DNA of 64,000 nucleotides from Metallumcola ferriviriculae (lineage in GTDB: Bacteria > Bacillota > JADQBR01). Below the pieces are notes generated by a model that did no database searches, was not told the DNA's origin, and saw nothing but the letters and a program-made list of their open reading frames with translations. A program made the position numbers and the translations under genes. The stretch lies in NCBI RefSeq assembly GCF_035573695.1, contig NZ_CP121694.1, positions 2,084,501-2,148,500 of the forward strand. The letters are read 5' to 3'. Shown here piece after piece: positions 10,286-20,567 of the stretch. The first letter of the stretch is position 1; every line of letters starts with the position of its first letter.

Positions 10286-10828
10286 ATGTTTCACGCCACA
10301 ACAATTGTTGCAGTTAAAAAAAATGGCATAGTGGCCATGGCCGGCGACGGTCAGGTAACCTTTGGTGATAAGACGGTCATGAAACATGGTGCAAAGAAAC
10401 TTCGCCGTTTATACAATGGTCAAGTAATTGCCGGATTCGCAGGATCTGTAGCCGATGCGTTATCATTGTTTGATATGTTTGAGAAAAAGCTTGAAGAGTA
10501 CTATGGAGATTTAATTAGAGCGGCAGTAGAAATGGCCAAAGAGTGGCGCACCGATAGGGTTCTTCGTAAGCTTGAGGCATTATTGTTGGTGTCAAATAAA
10601 GACAATCTTTTAATAATTTCCGGCACCGGTGAGATTATTGAACCTGACGATGATATTGCTGCTATTGGATCTGGCGGTGCATATGCATTGGCTGCTGCTA
10701 GGGCACTGGTTAACAATACCAATTTACCTGCTGATATTGTAGTGAAAGAAGCGTTATTGACAGCGGCGTCTATATGTGTGTTTACTAATGATAACATTAC
10801 TGTGGAGCAGCTAAAGGGGGGACGCTAA
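10286..10828 (+). CDS. hslV: ATP-dependent protease subunit HslV
   Basis: 180 aa. N-terminal [13 protein letters not shown] places the catalytic threonine at residue 5 or 6 after removal of a short propeptide; [11 protein letters not shown] and [16 protein letters not shown] are proteasome-beta-like signatures. It forms the peptidase chamber of the HslUV complex. GGGGGG-rich ribosome site precedes it. Its stop overlaps the hslU start as TAATG. Confidence 0.95.
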   Translation: MFHATTIVAVKKNGIVAMAGDGQVTFGDKTVMKHGAKKLRRLYNGQVIAGFAGSVADALSLFDMFEKKLEEYYGDLIRAAVEMAKEWRTDRVLRKLEALLLVSNKDNLLIISGTGEIIEPDDDIAAIGSGGAYALAAARALVNNTNLPADIVVKEALLTAASICVFTNDNITVEQLKGGR

Positions 10829-12228
10829 TGGAAAATTTGACGCCTCGGGAAATAGTTCGGGAATTGGACAGGTTTATAGTGGGGCAGTCGGAAGCTAAGC
10901 GATGTGTAGCGGTAGCTTTAAGAAACCGATATCGGCGTAAAAGATTGCCCGAAGATATGCAAGACGAAGTATTACCAAAAAATATCATAATGATTGGGCC
11001 TACCGGTGTAGGCAAGACGGAAATTGCTAGGCGGTTGGCCAAACTGGTAGGAGCACCTTTCATCAAAGTTGAGGCTAGTAAGTTTACCGAGGTAGGTTAT
11101 GTTGGGCGAGATGTGGAATCCATGGTCCGCGACTTGGTGGACACAGCAATAAGGATGGTAAGAAATGAAAAAATTGGCAGTGTTCTATTTGAAGCAGAAA
11201 AGCTTGCTGAAGACCGCATCTTAGATATTATGGCCCCCATGCCGCAAAACGATAAGCAGGAGAGTAATCCGTTGGAATTTTTCTTTCCCAACAAAAACAA
11301 ACAGGAAAGTCAAGGGGATGAACTATACCAGCAGAGACTAAAAAGGGCTGAAGAAAAAAGAGATATCCTGAAAGAAAAGTTGAAACGATGCGAAATGGAG
11401 GATGAAACCATTGAGGTGGAGGTAAGCGATACTCGCCCACAGATGCTGGAGGTTTTCTCCGGATCAGGCATGGAAGAGCTAGGTATTAATCTTCAGGACA
11501 TTTTAGGTGGGATGATGCCTAAGAACAAAAAAAGACGTCGAGTTAAGGTTAGAGAAGCCAGACAGATTTTATCTCAGGAAGAGGCTCAGAAATTGATAGA
11601 TGTTGAAGAAGTCAATAATGAGGCAATTCATAGAGTTGAGCAAGAAGGAATTGTGTTTCTGGATGAAATTGATAAAATTGCTGGAAAAGATAGTTCCCAG
11701 GGGCCCGATGTGTCTCGGGAGGGGGTACAGAGGGACATTTTGCCAATAGTGGAAGGGTCAACGATAATGACTAAGTACGGTGCGGTGAAGACTGACCATA
11801 TTCTTTTCATTGCCGCTGGAGCTTTTCATGTTTCCAAACCTACCGATTTAATTCCAGAACTACAGGGACGTTTTCCCATTAGAGTGGAGCTGGAAAGCCT
11901 CGATCAGGAGGATTTTTGCAGAATTCTGACTGAACCGCATAACTCTTTAATCAAACAATACATAGCACTTCTGGAAGTAGAAGGAATAAAAATTAACTTT
12001 AAAGAAGATGCTATTGCTAGTATTGCTAGTATTGCTTTTCAAGTAAATACACGTATGGAAAATATCGGTGCGAGGCGCTTACATACAATTTTAGAAAAAT
12101 TGTTGGAGGAAATTTCTTTTAATGCTCCGGAATTTGGTACCAAAGAAGTTGTTATTGACAGTGCATATGTGGAAAACAAACTTGCTGGTATCGTAAAGGA
12201 TCAGGATTTAGCTAGATATATCTTATAG
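10828..12228 (+). CDS. hslU: ATP-dependent unfoldase HslU
   Basis: 466 aa. AAA+ protein with Walker [10 protein letters not shown] near residue 57, the charged I-domain insertion (about 110-240), Walker [10 protein letters not shown] near 275 and the C-terminal family motif ending LARYIL, which docks into HslV. It feeds unfolded substrate to HslV. It is translationally coupled to hslV by a one-base overlap and followed 25 bases later by codY. Confidence 0.96.
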   Translation: MENLTPREIVRELDRFIVGQSEAKRCVAVALRNRYRRKRLPEDMQDEVLPKNIIMIGPTGVGKTEIARRLAKLVGAPFIKVEASKFTEVGYVGRDVESMVRDLVDTAIRMVRNEKIGSVLFEAEKLAEDRILDIMAPMPQNDKQESNPLEFFFPNKNKQESQGDELYQQRLKRAEEKRDILKEKLKRCEMEDETIEVEVSDTRPQMLEVFSGSGMEELGINLQDILGGMMPKNKKRRRVKVREARQILSQEEAQKLIDVEEVNNEAIHRVEQEGIVFLDEIDKIAGKDSSQGPDVSREGVQRDILPIVEGSTIMTKYGAVKTDHILFIAAGAFHVSKPTDLIPELQGRFPIRVELESLDQEDFCRILTEPHNSLIKQYIALLEVEGIKINFKEDAIASIASIAFQVNTRMENIGARRLHTILEKLLEEISFNAPEFGTKEVVIDSAYVENKLAGIVKDQDLARYIL

Positions 12229-12253
12229 ATTTTTTAGGGGGATAGATAAAAAA

Positions 12254-13033
12254 ATGAAAACACTGTTAGAAAAAACACGAAACATTAATAAGTTGCTGCA
12301 AAAAGCAGCGGGGAACCCTGTTGATTTTGAGGAAATGGCGACGGTACTATCGGAAAACATTAATGCAAATTGTTATATCGTAGGGCGGCACGGAAAAATA
12401 TTAGGATATACTTTTATGGAAGGGTTTTCTTGTGCCATTATGGAAGATATAGTTACCAAATCCGAACGTTTTCCGGAAGAATATAATGAAGAATTATTGA
12501 GAACGCATGAGACAAAAGCCAACTTCAACCAGATTGCCAATGCATGTATTTTTGAAGAAGACCAATGCCTTTTTAATAATAAGTTGGTCACCATTGTTCC
12601 AATTAACGGAGGCGGACAAAGGTTAGGCACATTGGTACTAGCAAAATTCAATGTCCAGTTTACTAATGAAGATTTAATCCTAGCTGAATATGGGGCAACG
12701 GTTGTAGGCATGGAAATATTAAGGTCAAAGGCGGAGAGAGTGGAAGAAGAAGCAAGGAAAAAGGCGGCAGTGCACATTGCCTTGGGAACACTTTCATATT
12801 CAGAGATGGAAGCCGTGGACCATATTTTTGAGGAACTTGATGGTAGCGAAGGGGTATTAGTTGCCAGTAAAATTGCCGACCGGGCGGGCATTACCCGTTC
12901 TGTAATTGTGAATGCTTTACGCAAGTTTGAAAGTGCCGGGGTGATTGAATCGAAATCATTGGGCATGAAGGGCACCTATATTAGGGTTTTGAATGATAAT
13001 TTATTAAATGAAATCAAAAAATTGAAGCATTAA
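12254..13033 (+). CDS. codY: GTP-sensing transcriptional regulator CodY
   Basis: 259 aa, the family length. The N-terminal GAF-like domain (about 1-155) binds branched-chain amino acids; the C-terminal winged helix has [29 protein letters not shown] (about 205-235). CodY represses starvation and stationary-phase genes when GTP and branched-chain amino acids are plentiful. AGGGGGATAG precedes ATG. It ends the hslVU operon. Confidence 0.96.
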   Translation: MKTLLEKTRNINKLLQKAAGNPVDFEEMATVLSENINANCYIVGRHGKILGYTFMEGFSCAIMEDIVTKSERFPEEYNEELLRTHETKANFNQIANACIFEEDQCLFNNKLVTIVPINGGGQRLGTLVLAKFNVQFTNEDLILAEYGATVVGMEILRSKAERVEEEARKKAAVHIALGTLSYSEMEAVDHIFEELDGSEGVLVASKIADRAGITRSVIVNALRKFESAGVIESKSLGMKGTYIRVLNDNLLNEIKKLKH

Positions 13034-13074
13034 ATTCTAACTCGACATTTTCAACAAACTTTTCAAACATTAGC

Positions 13075-13103
13075 TTGTGGCCGGCAGAAAATTTTGCTAT
13101 ACT
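13075..13103 (+). promoter_or_regulatory. putative housekeeping promoter of rpsB
   Basis: TTGTGG (13075-13080), 17-base spacer, TATACT (13098-13103). It would give a leader of roughly 105 bases before the rpsB GTG. Confidence 0.55.
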
Positions 13104-13136
13104 TATACATGGTGTCTAAAACACACGCTTTCGGGA

Positions 13137-13172
13137 TTTCTTCGGGGGTGCCTACAAAAGGTTCCGAAGAAA
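13137..13172 (+). promoter_or_regulatory. stem-loop in the rpsB 5' leader
   Basis: A perfect 9-bp stem, TTTCTTCGG (13137-13145) with CCGAAGAAA (13164-13172), encloses an 18-base loop. There is no T-tract, so it is not a terminator. Its position in the S2 leader suggests ribosomal-protein feedback or mRNA stability control, which is inference. Confidence 0.45.
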
Positions 13173-13216
13173 GACGAACGAAGCGGAGGAAGAAAACCAA
13201 GGGAGGAGGTGTAACC

Positions 13217-13954
13217 GTGGGTGTGATTTCCATGAAACAATTATTAGAATCCGGGGTTCACTTTGGTCATCAGACCAGGCGCTGGAATCCTAAAATGGCT
13301 AAGTATATTTTTACTGAGCGTAATGGGATTTACATTATTGATTTGCAGAAAACCGTCCGCATGATTGAAGATGCGTACAATTTTGTTCGCGAAATAGTTG
13401 CAGATGGACAAAGTGTTCTCTTTGTCGGAACTAAAAAGCAGGCACAAGAGTCCATTCGTGATGAATCCGAACGTTGTGGCATGTATTTTGTAAACCAGCG
13501 TTGGTTGGGTGGCATGCTCACTAATTTTAAGACTATTCGTCTGCGGGTTGATAGACTGCATGAATTAGAGCGCATGGAAGCTGAAGGCATGTGGGATGTA
13601 CTGCCTAAAAAAGAAGTTTCTCATTTGAATGGAGAAAAAGAAAAACTGGAGCGGTTTCTCGGTGGTATTAAGGACATGAAAAAACTACCTGGAGCACTGT
13701 TCATTGTTGATCCACGCAAAGAAAAAATTGCGGTAGCTGAGGCTCGTCGTATCGGTATTCCAATAATTGCTATTGTTGATACCAACTGCGATCCCGATGA
13801 GATCGATTACGTTATTCCTGGAAATGACGATGCTATCAGAGCAGTAAAACTGTTAACCAGTAAAATGGCTGATGCCGTTATTGAAGGGTCCAACAGTGTT
13901 GAGACTGAAGAGAAAGCTGAAGCAGATAATGCGGCTAAGGCGGTAGCAGAATAA
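13217..13954 (+). CDS. rpsB: 30S ribosomal protein S2
   Basis: 245 aa from GTG 13217, chosen because GGGAGGAGGTG lies just upstream; the longer open frame to 13094 is leader. The protein has [22 protein letters not shown] and [26 protein letters not shown]. It binds the head-body hinge of the 30S subunit and helps recruit S1. It starts the conserved rpsB-tsf-pyrH-frr group. The acidic-alanine tail after residue 225 is typical and variable. Confidence 0.96.
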   Translation: MGVISMKQLLESGVHFGHQTRRWNPKMAKYIFTERNGIYIIDLQKTVRMIEDAYNFVREIVADGQSVLFVGTKKQAQESIRDESERCGMYFVNQRWLGGMLTNFKTIRLRVDRLHELERMEAEGMWDVLPKKEVSHLNGEKEKLERFLGGIKDMKKLPGALFIVDPRKEKIAVAEARRIGIPIIAIVDTNCDPDEIDYVIPGNDDAIRAVKLLTSKMADAVIEGSNSVETEEKAEADNAAKAVAE

Positions 13955-13959
13955 TTACA

Positions 13960-13985
13960 GCCCCTCCTTAGGAGGGGCACTATTT
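13960..13985 (+). terminator. terminator or attenuator between rpsB and tsf
   Basis: GCCCCTCC (13960-13967) pairs with GGAGGGGC (13971-13978) over a three-base loop, followed by ACTATTTTA. The T-tract is short, so partial read-through into tsf is likely. Confidence 0.65.
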
Positions 13986-14089
13986 TAATGTAGAGAAATG
14001 AATAATTTCCTCGGACAAGATAAGCGATTACCTCAATGCGCCTAAGGCGATGAAATCGATTTTCTTGCTAATCGGAAGGGAGGATACAA

Positions 14090-14743
14090 ATGATATCTGC
14101 AAAACTTGTTAAGGAATTGCGCGAAAGTACCGGTGCTGGGATGATGGATTGCAAAAAGGCACTGCAAGAAACTAATGGTGACTTGGACAAGGCCGCTGAA
14201 TTCTTGCGCGAAAAGGGTTTGGCTGCTGCTGCTAAAAAGGCTGGGCGCGTTGCTTCTGAAGGTGTTGTAGAGTCTTACATACATGGCAACGGTCGTATTG
14301 GCGTATTAGTAGAAATTAATTGCGAAACTGATTTCGTGGCTAAAACCGACGATTTTAAAGAAATGGCCAGGAACATTGCCATGCAAGTTGCGGCAGCTAA
14401 TCCTATGTATGTCAAAAGAGAGGACGTACCTAAGGAGCAGGTTGACAAAGAACGATCAATATTGAAAAGTCAGGCCTTAAACGAAGGAAAACCTGAAAAA
14501 ATTGTTGAAAAAATGGTGGAAGGGCGCTTGGACAAGTTTTTTAAGGAAATATGCTTGTTAGAGCAGGAGTATATCAGAGACCCAGACAAAACAGTAGGGG
14601 ATCTGATTACTGAGAAAATTGCTACCATTGGTGAAAATATAAGTATTCGCCGTTTCTCCCGATTTGAGCTTGGGGAGGGCATGGAGAAAAAAGAAGATGA
14701 TTTCGCTGCCGAAGTGCAAGCTATGACGCAGCAAAAAGGCTAA
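14090..14743 (+). CDS. tsf: elongation factor Ts
   Basis: 217 aa, short form typical of Bacillota. The N-terminal UBA-like domain has [19 protein letters not shown]; the core has [15 protein letters not shown] and the C-terminal half the [20 protein letters not shown] segment. It is the GDP/GTP exchange factor for EF-Tu. GGGAGGATACAA supplies the ribosome site. Confidence 0.97.
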   Translation: MISAKLVKELRESTGAGMMDCKKALQETNGDLDKAAEFLREKGLAAAAKKAGRVASEGVVESYIHGNGRIGVLVEINCETDFVAKTDDFKEMARNIAMQVAAANPMYVKREDVPKEQVDKERSILKSQALNEGKPEKIVEKMVEGRLDKFFKEICLLEQEYIRDPDKTVGDLITEKIATIGENISIRRFSRFELGEGMEKKEDDFAAEVQAMTQQKG

Positions 14744-14770
14744 GAGCACACTCGTTTGTGCTCTTTTTTA
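14743..14770 (+). terminator. terminator after tsf
   Basis: AGAGCACA (14743-14750) pairs with TGTGCTCT (14757-14764), six-base loop, followed by six T. The stem starts at the last base of the stop codon. Confidence 0.85.
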
Positions 14771-14849
14771 AAAAAAATAATGGCCGAATGAAAGGATTTT
14801 ACTTGTTCGTGTAGAAAGAATTATTGTCATAAATGGAGGTAGGCCATTG

Positions 14850-15566
14850 ATGAATGAGCCGAAGTATAAGCGTGTGGTGTTGAAACTTAGCGGTGAGGCA
14901 TTGGCTGGAGGTAACGAATACGGCATCAGTCAAGAGACCTTAAATTCCATTGCTAAGCAGGTTGAACAGGTGAAAGATGCTGGTGTTGATGTAGCAATTG
15001 TTGTTGGCGGTGGAAACATTTGGCGTGGGGTTGCCGGCAGCGCTAAGGGGATGGATAGGGCTACAGCAGACTATATGGGTATGCTTGCCACGGTGATTAA
15101 TTCCTTAGCACTGCAAGATGCTCTTGAAAACCATGGTGTAGATACGCGGGTACAAACCGCCATCGAGATGAGACAGATAGCAGAACCGTATATACGTCGA
15201 AAGTCAATTAGACACATTGAAAAAGGTAGAGTCGTGATTTTTGCGGCGGGTACTGGTAATCCGTATTTCTCTACTGATACTACTGCCGCTTTGCGGGCTG
15301 CAGAAGTTGAGGCCGAAGTAATTTTGATGGCTAAAAAGGTAGACGGTGTATTTGATTCAGATCCGGTCCAAAACCCTGGTGCGAAAATGTATAAAGAGCT
15401 AAGTTATATTGAGGTTTTAAATAAGGGTCTAGGGGTTATGGATTCAACAGCTGCTTCGCTGTGTATGGATAATAAAATTCCGCTGATAGTTTTTAATCTC
15501 AACCAAGAAGGTAATATTTTGAAAGCTGTTATGGGTAAGGCCATAGGAACTTATGTAGGGAGGTAA
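14850..15566 (+). CDS. pyrH: UMP kinase
   Basis: 238 aa from ATG 14850; TTG 14847 immediately before is an alternative, both served by GGAGGT at 14835. Amino-acid-kinase fold with [23 protein letters not shown] and the [20 protein letters not shown] nucleotide/UMP region. It phosphorylates UMP to UDP and is unrelated to the eukaryotic UMP/CMP kinase. Followed by frr after five bases. Confidence 0.96.
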   Translation: MNEPKYKRVVLKLSGEALAGGNEYGISQETLNSIAKQVEQVKDAGVDVAIVVGGGNIWRGVAGSAKGMDRATADYMGMLATVINSLALQDALENHGVDTRVQTAIEMRQIAEPYIRRKSIRHIEKGRVVIFAAGTGNPYFSTDTTAALRAAEVEAEVILMAKKVDGVFDSDPVQNPGAKMYKELSYIEVLNKGLGVMDSTAASLCMDNKIPLIVFNLNQEGNILKAVMGKAIGTYVGR

Positions 15567-15571
15567 TCCTG

Positions 15572-16129
15572 GTGGTTGAAAAAATCGTAAATGATGCCAA
15601 AAACAGGATGGATGGTGCTATTGAGGTTTTAAAGGGCGAACTGTCAACTCTGCGTGCCGGAAGGGCTAACCCAGCTCTGTTGGACAAGATTCAAGTGGAA
15701 TATTATGGAGTACCTACACCGTTAAATCAAGTAGGTAATATCTCTGCACCAGAACCCCGCTTGTTGTTGGTACAGCCGTGGGATAAAAGTATCATAGGGG
15801 AAATTGAAAAAGCTATCTTAAAATCTGACCTCGGTCTTAATCCAAACAACGATGGTAACGTAATTCGTATTGCTATTCCCCAGCTAACTCAAGAAAGACG
15901 GCAAGAACTAGTGAAATTTGTTAAGAAAAAGGGAGAAGAAGCTAAGGTTAGTGTGCGAAACGTTCGTCGAGATGCAAACGAGCAGCTGAAAAAGGAAGAA
16001 AAAAACGGTGACATTTCTGAAGATGACTTGCGTGGAACATTAGATGACGTACAGGAGACAACTAATAAACATATAGAAATGATTGACCAGGTTGTTGAAC
16101 ATAAAGAAGCAGAAGTGATGGAAGTTTAG
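15572..16129 (+). CDS. frr: ribosome recycling factor
   Basis: 185 aa, GTG start; the ribosome site GGGAGG lies inside the end of pyrH. Contains [17 protein letters not shown] and the C-terminal helical domain with [14 protein letters not shown]. With EF-G it splits post-termination ribosomes. Confidence 0.97.
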   Translation: MVEKIVNDAKNRMDGAIEVLKGELSTLRAGRANPALLDKIQVEYYGVPTPLNQVGNISAPEPRLLLVQPWDKSIIGEIEKAILKSDLGLNPNNDGNVIRIAIPQLTQERRQELVKFVKKKGEEAKVSVRNVRRDANEQLKKEEKNGDISEDDLRGTLDDVQETTNKHIEMIDQVVEHKEAEVMEV

Positions 16130-16131
16130 CT

Positions 16132-16338
16132 ATGGTGCATATCTCCACAGTCGTGGCAATGACTCTTGATGAAGCAGAAAAAATATTATACAATGAAGAT
16201 GTGCGTGTCAAGATTGTCCGGGCTGAACCGAAAAAGAAGTCATCCGGTGAGGGTGAACTGCGTGTAATTCGGCAGAGAGAAATCGGTGACAATCTTCACG
16301 AACTTATAGTCTCATATGAAAGTTATTCTCACAATTGA
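16132..16338 (+). CDS. conserved small hypothetical protein
   Basis: 68 aa starting two bases after the frr stop. It contains MTLDEAEKILYNEDVRVKIVRAEPKKK and ends in GELRVIRQREIGDNLHELIVSYE. The pattern of a DEAEKIL helix followed by short strands resembles a PASTA-like beta-alpha unit, but this is a guess. There is no membrane segment or cysteine. It sits between frr and the ferredoxin gene. An alternative start is ATG 16159. Confidence 0.65.
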   Translation: MVHISTVVAMTLDEAEKILYNEDVRVKIVRAEPKKKSSGEGELRVIRQREIGDNLHELIVSYESYSHN

Positions 16339-16359
16339 ATTGAAAGGAGGTGGCAGCAG

Positions 16360-16530
16360 ATGGCTATTAAGATTACCGAAGAATGCTTAGCATGCGGTAC
16401 TTGTGCCGATGAGTGTCCTGTAGGTGCTATTATGGAAGGAGATGACATCTTCTCCATTAACGGTGATGAGTGCACTGAGTGTGCCACTTGTTTAGAGTCC
16501 TGCCCAACTGGCGCAATTATTGAAGAATAA
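16360..16530 (+). CDS. 2[4Fe-4S] ferredoxin
   Basis: 56 aa. Two clostridial-type cluster motifs, CLACGTCADECP (Cys9, 12, 15, 19) and CTECATCLESCP (Cys38, 41, 44, 48), give eight ligands. AAAGGAGGTGG precedes ATG. It is a low-potential electron carrier for reactions such as pyruvate or acyl-CoA oxidation and hydrogenases. A terminator follows, ending the frr-ferredoxin transcript. Confidence 0.93.
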   Translation: MAIKITEECLACGTCADECPVGAIMEGDDIFSINGDECTECATCLESCPTGAIIEE

Positions 16531-16537
16531 TATCTCG

Positions 16538-16565
16538 AACCCCCTCTAAATGAGGGGGTTTCATT
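16538..16565 (+). terminator. terminator after the ferredoxin gene
   Basis: AACCCCCTC (16538-16546) pairs with GAGGGGGTT (16552-16560) across a five-base loop, then TCATT. The stem is strong and the T-tract weak. Confidence 0.7.
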
Positions 16566-16716
16566 AAATATATGGAGTTGTCTGTTAATGGTAATCGCCT
16601 CTACCCAGAGGTTGTTTGAGGGGTGCTCCTTATGGTTAAATCCCTTTTATCAGAATGGATATGCTATATTAAAGATTAGGATGGCGTAATGGCTGATGGC
16701 ACAAGGAGGAACTATT

Positions 16717-17496
16717 GTGTTGTTTTTTAAAAAAGACAAGGAATCGGCTACCCAAATCGGCCCTGAAAATTTGGACAGCAGTTTACTGCCTAGACATGTA
16801 GCAATTATTATGGATGGTAATGGTCGATGGGCCCACGAAAAAGGACTGCCCAGAGCAGCTGGTCACCGGGCAGGGGTTGAATCCCTACGAGTTGCAGTAG
16901 AAACTTGCCGTGAATTAGGGATTTCCTATCTTACAGTTTATGCGTTTTCTACGGAGAACTGGAAGAGGCCAAAAGAAGAAGTCAGTGTGCTGATGAATCT
17001 ATTAGTGGAATATTTACGTAAAGAGTTGCAGGAACTTCACAAAAACGGTATTAAAATCAACCCTATTGGTAAACTGGATGCTTTGCCGAAGGAGGCCCGT
17101 CGCGAACTGGAAATTGCTAGAAAAAAAACCTACAGAAACGATAGATTAGTGCTTAATGTCGCTCTAAACTATGGAGGACGATTAGAAATTGTAGAAGCTG
17201 TTCAGGCTTTGGCGGCAGACGTGGTTAATAATAAAATTGACCTAAAGTCCATAGATGAAAATGTGTTCGAAAGTTATTTATACACCCGCAACATGCCGGA
17301 CCCAGAGTTATTGATTCGTCCTTCCGGTGAGCTTAGAGTTTCAAATTTTTTGTTATGGCAATTGGCTTATACAGAATTTTGGATTACCGATATTTATTGG
17401 CCAGATTTTCGCAAACCCCATTTTTATAAGGCGCTGTTCGAGTTTCAAAACCGGGACCGCCGTTTTGGAGGTATTAAAGACCGGAGTGATGCGTAA
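16717..17496 (+). CDS. uppS: isoprenyl transferase (undecaprenyl diphosphate synthase)
   Basis: 259 aa from GTG 16717, placed by AAGGAGGA (16703-16710); ATG 16696 lies upstream of that site and is unlikely. The family signature HVAIIMDGNGRWA includes the catalytic Asp; the substrate-binding RPSGELRVSNFLLWQLAYTE follows near residue 200. It makes the C55 lipid carrier for peptidoglycan. Its stop overlaps the cdsA start by one base (TAATG). Confidence 0.94.
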   Translation: MLFFKKDKESATQIGPENLDSSLLPRHVAIIMDGNGRWAHEKGLPRAAGHRAGVESLRVAVETCRELGISYLTVYAFSTENWKRPKEEVSVLMNLLVEYLRKELQELHKNGIKINPIGKLDALPKEARRELEIARKKTYRNDRLVLNVALNYGGRLEIVEAVQALAADVVNNKIDLKSIDENVFESYLYTRNMPDPELLIRPSGELRVSNFLLWQLAYTEFWITDIYWPDFRKPHFYKALFEFQNRDRRFGGIKDRSDA

Positions 17497-18275
17497 TGCT
17501 TATTAACAGAATAATTACAGCATTAATAGGAATTCCCTTAGTTATTGCTACAGTCTTCAGCGGTGAATTATTCGCGTTGGCCCTATTGGTTGTAGCTATT
17601 CTAGCCTTGAATGAGTGGCTAATATTGACTAAGAATATTTACCGAAGCTATCCATTGGCTGCCTTTACTAGCATGTTGGGTATTATCTTGTCGGCTTATT
17701 ATGGTAATTTTGGTGCCATGTTCACTGCTTTGATTTTATCCTTATTTTTTACGTTAATAGTTATGCTTCGTTATTACCCTGATGTCGACATTGGCGGCTT
17801 AATGCTTAGTTACTTTGGTGCAGTCTACAGCGGTATCGCCATATCATCTGTTTATTTACTTCGTCAGCAATGGGGTGTTTGGGCGGTCGTAGGTTTGTTA
17901 ACGTTGATTTGGGTTACTGATAGCGGCGCATATTTCATTGGCAGGACTTGGGGAAATAGGAAACTTGCGCCTCAAATAAGCCCCAAGAAAACCTGGGGCG
18001 GTTTTTTTGGTGGTTTAGGTAGCGCGTTGGCGGTAGGAATGGTGTTTACATCTCTTTGGCAAATTTCCTTATTACATATGTTTTTCTTGAGCTTGTTAAT
18101 TTCACTGGCAGGACAATTAGGTGATTTGATAGAATCAGCTTTAAAAAGGAGTGCCGGGGTTAAGGATTCCGGTAATCTTTTGCCAGGTCATGGCGGTATG
18201 CTGGACCGGATTGACAGTTTGTTAATGGCTGCTCCTATTGCATATATTTTCCTTTACTGGTTAATAATAGATTAA
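17496..18275 (+). CDS. cdsA: phosphatidate cytidylyltransferase
   Basis: 259 aa integral membrane protein with about eight hydrophobic helices. The C-terminal signature KRSAGVKDSGNLLPGHGGMLDRID identifies CDP-diacylglycerol synthase. It supplies CDP-DAG for phospholipid synthesis. The uppS-cdsA-dxr-rseP-ispG-proS order is conserved in many bacteria. Confidence 0.94.
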   Translation: MLINRIITALIGIPLVIATVFSGELFALALLVVAILALNEWLILTKNIYRSYPLAAFTSMLGIILSAYYGNFGAMFTALILSLFFTLIVMLRYYPDVDIGGLMLSYFGAVYSGIAISSVYLLRQQWGVWAVVGLLTLIWVTDSGAYFIGRTWGNRKLAPQISPKKTWGGFFGGLGSALAVGMVFTSLWQISLLHMFFLSLLISLAGQLGDLIESALKRSAGVKDSGNLLPGHGGMLDRIDSLLMAAPIAYIFLYWLIID

Positions 18276-18294
18276 GGTTTAAGGTGGTCTCAAA

Positions 18295-19395
18295 GTGAAA
18301 TCCTCTGATGGGTTAAAAAAATGGTTGAACCGGATGGCATTACTAACACTGGTGTTGTCTGCGTTATTTCTACTGTATTATTATATCGGCCCTGCAATGC
18401 TTGGAACCATTCATTATTTAGTTCCAGTCTTTCTGCCTTTTATTATAGCGTTTCTTTTGGCTACTATTATTGACCCGATAGTGAAATATCTGCAAAAACA
18501 CGGTAAAATGAGCAGGCCAATTGCGGTAATTGGTACTATGATGTTTTTTCTTACCATTATAGCTACGATCACTATCGGCATTATTTCACGATTGATTGTG
18601 GAGTTAGAAAAATTATCCAAGACGCTTCCTCAGTACTCGGTTATTTTTAATGCAGAAGTTAAACTCTTACAGCAGAGGTTGCAGAATTGGTATGTTGATA
18701 TTGAGCTGCCTCAGCAGGTAATCACACGACTTCAGGGTACTGTAGATAATTTAATCGAGCTGCTTTCTGTGATAGCCTCAAATACCATCGATTTACTGCT
18801 TGCTATGTTAGCAGGACTGCCAAGCGGTTTGTTAATAACATTAGTAGCTCTACTGTCCACATATTTCTTCAGCAGAGATAAAGAATTAATTGTCGCAACT
18901 TTATTCAAGGTTTTACCTGATCGGTGGGAAGAAAAATTCGCTTCTGTGTTGGAGGAATTGGAAAGCGCTATAGTAGGTTTTTTGCGAGCCCAGATTTTCT
19001 TGATTGTCGTTACTGCAGGCCAAACCATAGTATTTTTAAGTATTATGGGTGTTGATTATGCATTGACGATGGGTGTTGTGGTAGGACTGGTAGATATACT
19101 ACCCGTACTTGGCCCCGGTGCAGTGTTTGTTCCTTGGATTATTATTGAGTTTGTTTTAGGGAAAAAGAAACTTGCCTTATTTTTACTGCTTCTTTACGGC
19201 TCTGTTGTGGTGGTACGACAGCTGCTTCAGCCAAAGGTTATTGGGACTCAGGTGGGCATTCACCCATTAAGTGCCCTGATGGCTATGTATATTGGCTTAA
19301 AAGTGATGGGAGTGGTGGGAATTGTTCTGGGGCCAATGATTTTAGTATTATTTAAAGCATTAGCCAGAGCAGGTTTGTTTTCACGATGGTTTTAG
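18295..19395 (+). CDS. AI-2E family membrane protein
   Basis: 366 aa, GTG start. Six to eight predicted membrane helices, with the family's C-terminal LVDILPVLGPGAVFVPWII and PKVIGTQVGIHPLSALMAMY segments (about residues 263-340). The family includes AI-2 exporters, sporulation proteins such as YtvI and Na+/H+ antiporters, so the substrate cannot be assigned. Its insertion between cdsA and dxr is unusual for this operon. Confidence 0.8.
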   Translation: MKSSDGLKKWLNRMALLTLVLSALFLLYYYIGPAMLGTIHYLVPVFLPFIIAFLLATIIDPIVKYLQKHGKMSRPIAVIGTMMFFLTIIATITIGIISRLIVELEKLSKTLPQYSVIFNAEVKLLQQRLQNWYVDIELPQQVITRLQGTVDNLIELLSVIASNTIDLLLAMLAGLPSGLLITLVALLSTYFFSRDKELIVATLFKVLPDRWEEKFASVLEELESAIVGFLRAQIFLIVVTAGQTIVFLSIMGVDYALTMGVVVGLVDILPVLGPGAVFVPWIIIEFVLGKKKLALFLLLLYGSVVVVRQLLQPKVIGTQVGIHPLSALMAMYIGLKVMGVVGIVLGPMILVLFKALARAGLFSRWF

Positions 19396-19411
19396 TGAGG
19401 GAGAGGGTATT

Positions 19412-20563
19412 TTGAAGATCGCAGTACTTGGTTCAAGTGGTTCCATTGGGCGACAGACTTTGGCAGTCGCTGACAAACATAAAAAAATAGAAATAGTAGC
19501 CCTAGCGGTTAACCGTAATATTCAGCTTTTAGAGCGTCAAGTGAGGCAGCTAAGACCTGCATATGCAGTGGTATATGATCATGGGGCTGCAGTAGAATTT
19601 AAAAAGCGGGTTTCTGATTTAAAGACCAATGTTCTTGAAGGAATGAATGGTTTAGAGGAAGTGGCATCATTACCCGAAGTAGATGTCGTAGTTACTGCTG
19701 TAAGTGGTGCGATCGGTCTAAAACCAACCGTGGCGGCCATAAAAATGGGCAAAACCATTGCCTTGGCAAATAAAGAGACGTTGGTTACTGCAGGTAGTAT
19801 CGTGATGAACTTGGCTCAAGACTATCAGGCTAAAATCATCCCTGTGGATAGCGAACATTCAGCTATCTTTCAATGCCTTCAAGGTGAAAAACAGGCTTTG
19901 GATAAGATTATCTTAACGGCATCAGGAGGGCCGTTTCGAGGGTGGACCAAAGAAAGATTAAAGGGCGTTTCACCCACTCAGGCATTGAAACATCCTAATT
20001 GGAATATGGGAAGAAAAATAAGTATTGATTCGGCCACATTGATGAATAAAGGATTAGAAGTGATTGAGGCCCATTGGCTTTTTAACGTGTCTTACGACAG
20101 CATCCAGGTAGTTGTCCATCCTCAAAGCATTATCCACTCTGCAGTCAGTTTTGTGGACGGTTCTATTTTGGCACATATGGGCGTGACTGATATGCGGATT
20201 CCTATTCAATACGCTCTCAGTTATCCGCACCGATGGGTAGGTTTACTGAAACCGCTGGATTTAGCTGAAGTAGGTGAACTCACTTTTGAAAAACCGGATT
20301 TAGAAGGCTTTCCGACCTTAAAATTGGCTTTTACTGCAGGAAGAATTGGCGGTACCATGCCGGCGGTGCTTAATGCTGCCAATGAGGTAGCTGTAGAGGC
20401 ATTTTTAAAAAACGAAATAGGTTTCTTGGATATTGCTGCGGTAGTTGAAAGGGCAATGGAGAAACATCAGGTTAATAATAACCCTAATCTGGACGACATA
20501 TTTCAAGTGGATGCTGACACCAGAGAATCGGTATCCCATATGATTGAAGCAAAAGGACGGTGA
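19412..20563 (+). CDS. dxr: 1-deoxy-D-xylulose-5-phosphate reductoisomerase
   Basis: 383 aa, TTG start after GGGAGAGGG. NADPH site VLGSSGSIGRQTL at the N-terminus, metal/substrate motif VDSEHSAIFQCLQG near residue 150, and SASGGPFR-type TASGGPFRGW near 170. It catalyses the second step of the methylerythritol phosphate pathway; ispG, later in the same operon, acts near its end. Confidence 0.96.
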   Translation: MKIAVLGSSGSIGRQTLAVADKHKKIEIVALAVNRNIQLLERQVRQLRPAYAVVYDHGAAVEFKKRVSDLKTNVLEGMNGLEEVASLPEVDVVVTAVSGAIGLKPTVAAIKMGKTIALANKETLVTAGSIVMNLAQDYQAKIIPVDSEHSAIFQCLQGEKQALDKIILTASGGPFRGWTKERLKGVSPTQALKHPNWNMGRKISIDSATLMNKGLEVIEAHWLFNVSYDSIQVVVHPQSIIHSAVSFVDGSILAHMGVTDMRIPIQYALSYPHRWVGLLKPLDLAEVGELTFEKPDLEGFPTLKLAFTAGRIGGTMPAVLNAANEVAVEAFLKNEIGFLDIAAVVERAMEKHQVNNNPNLDDIFQVDADTRESVSHMIEAKGR

Positions 20564-20567
20564 TATA

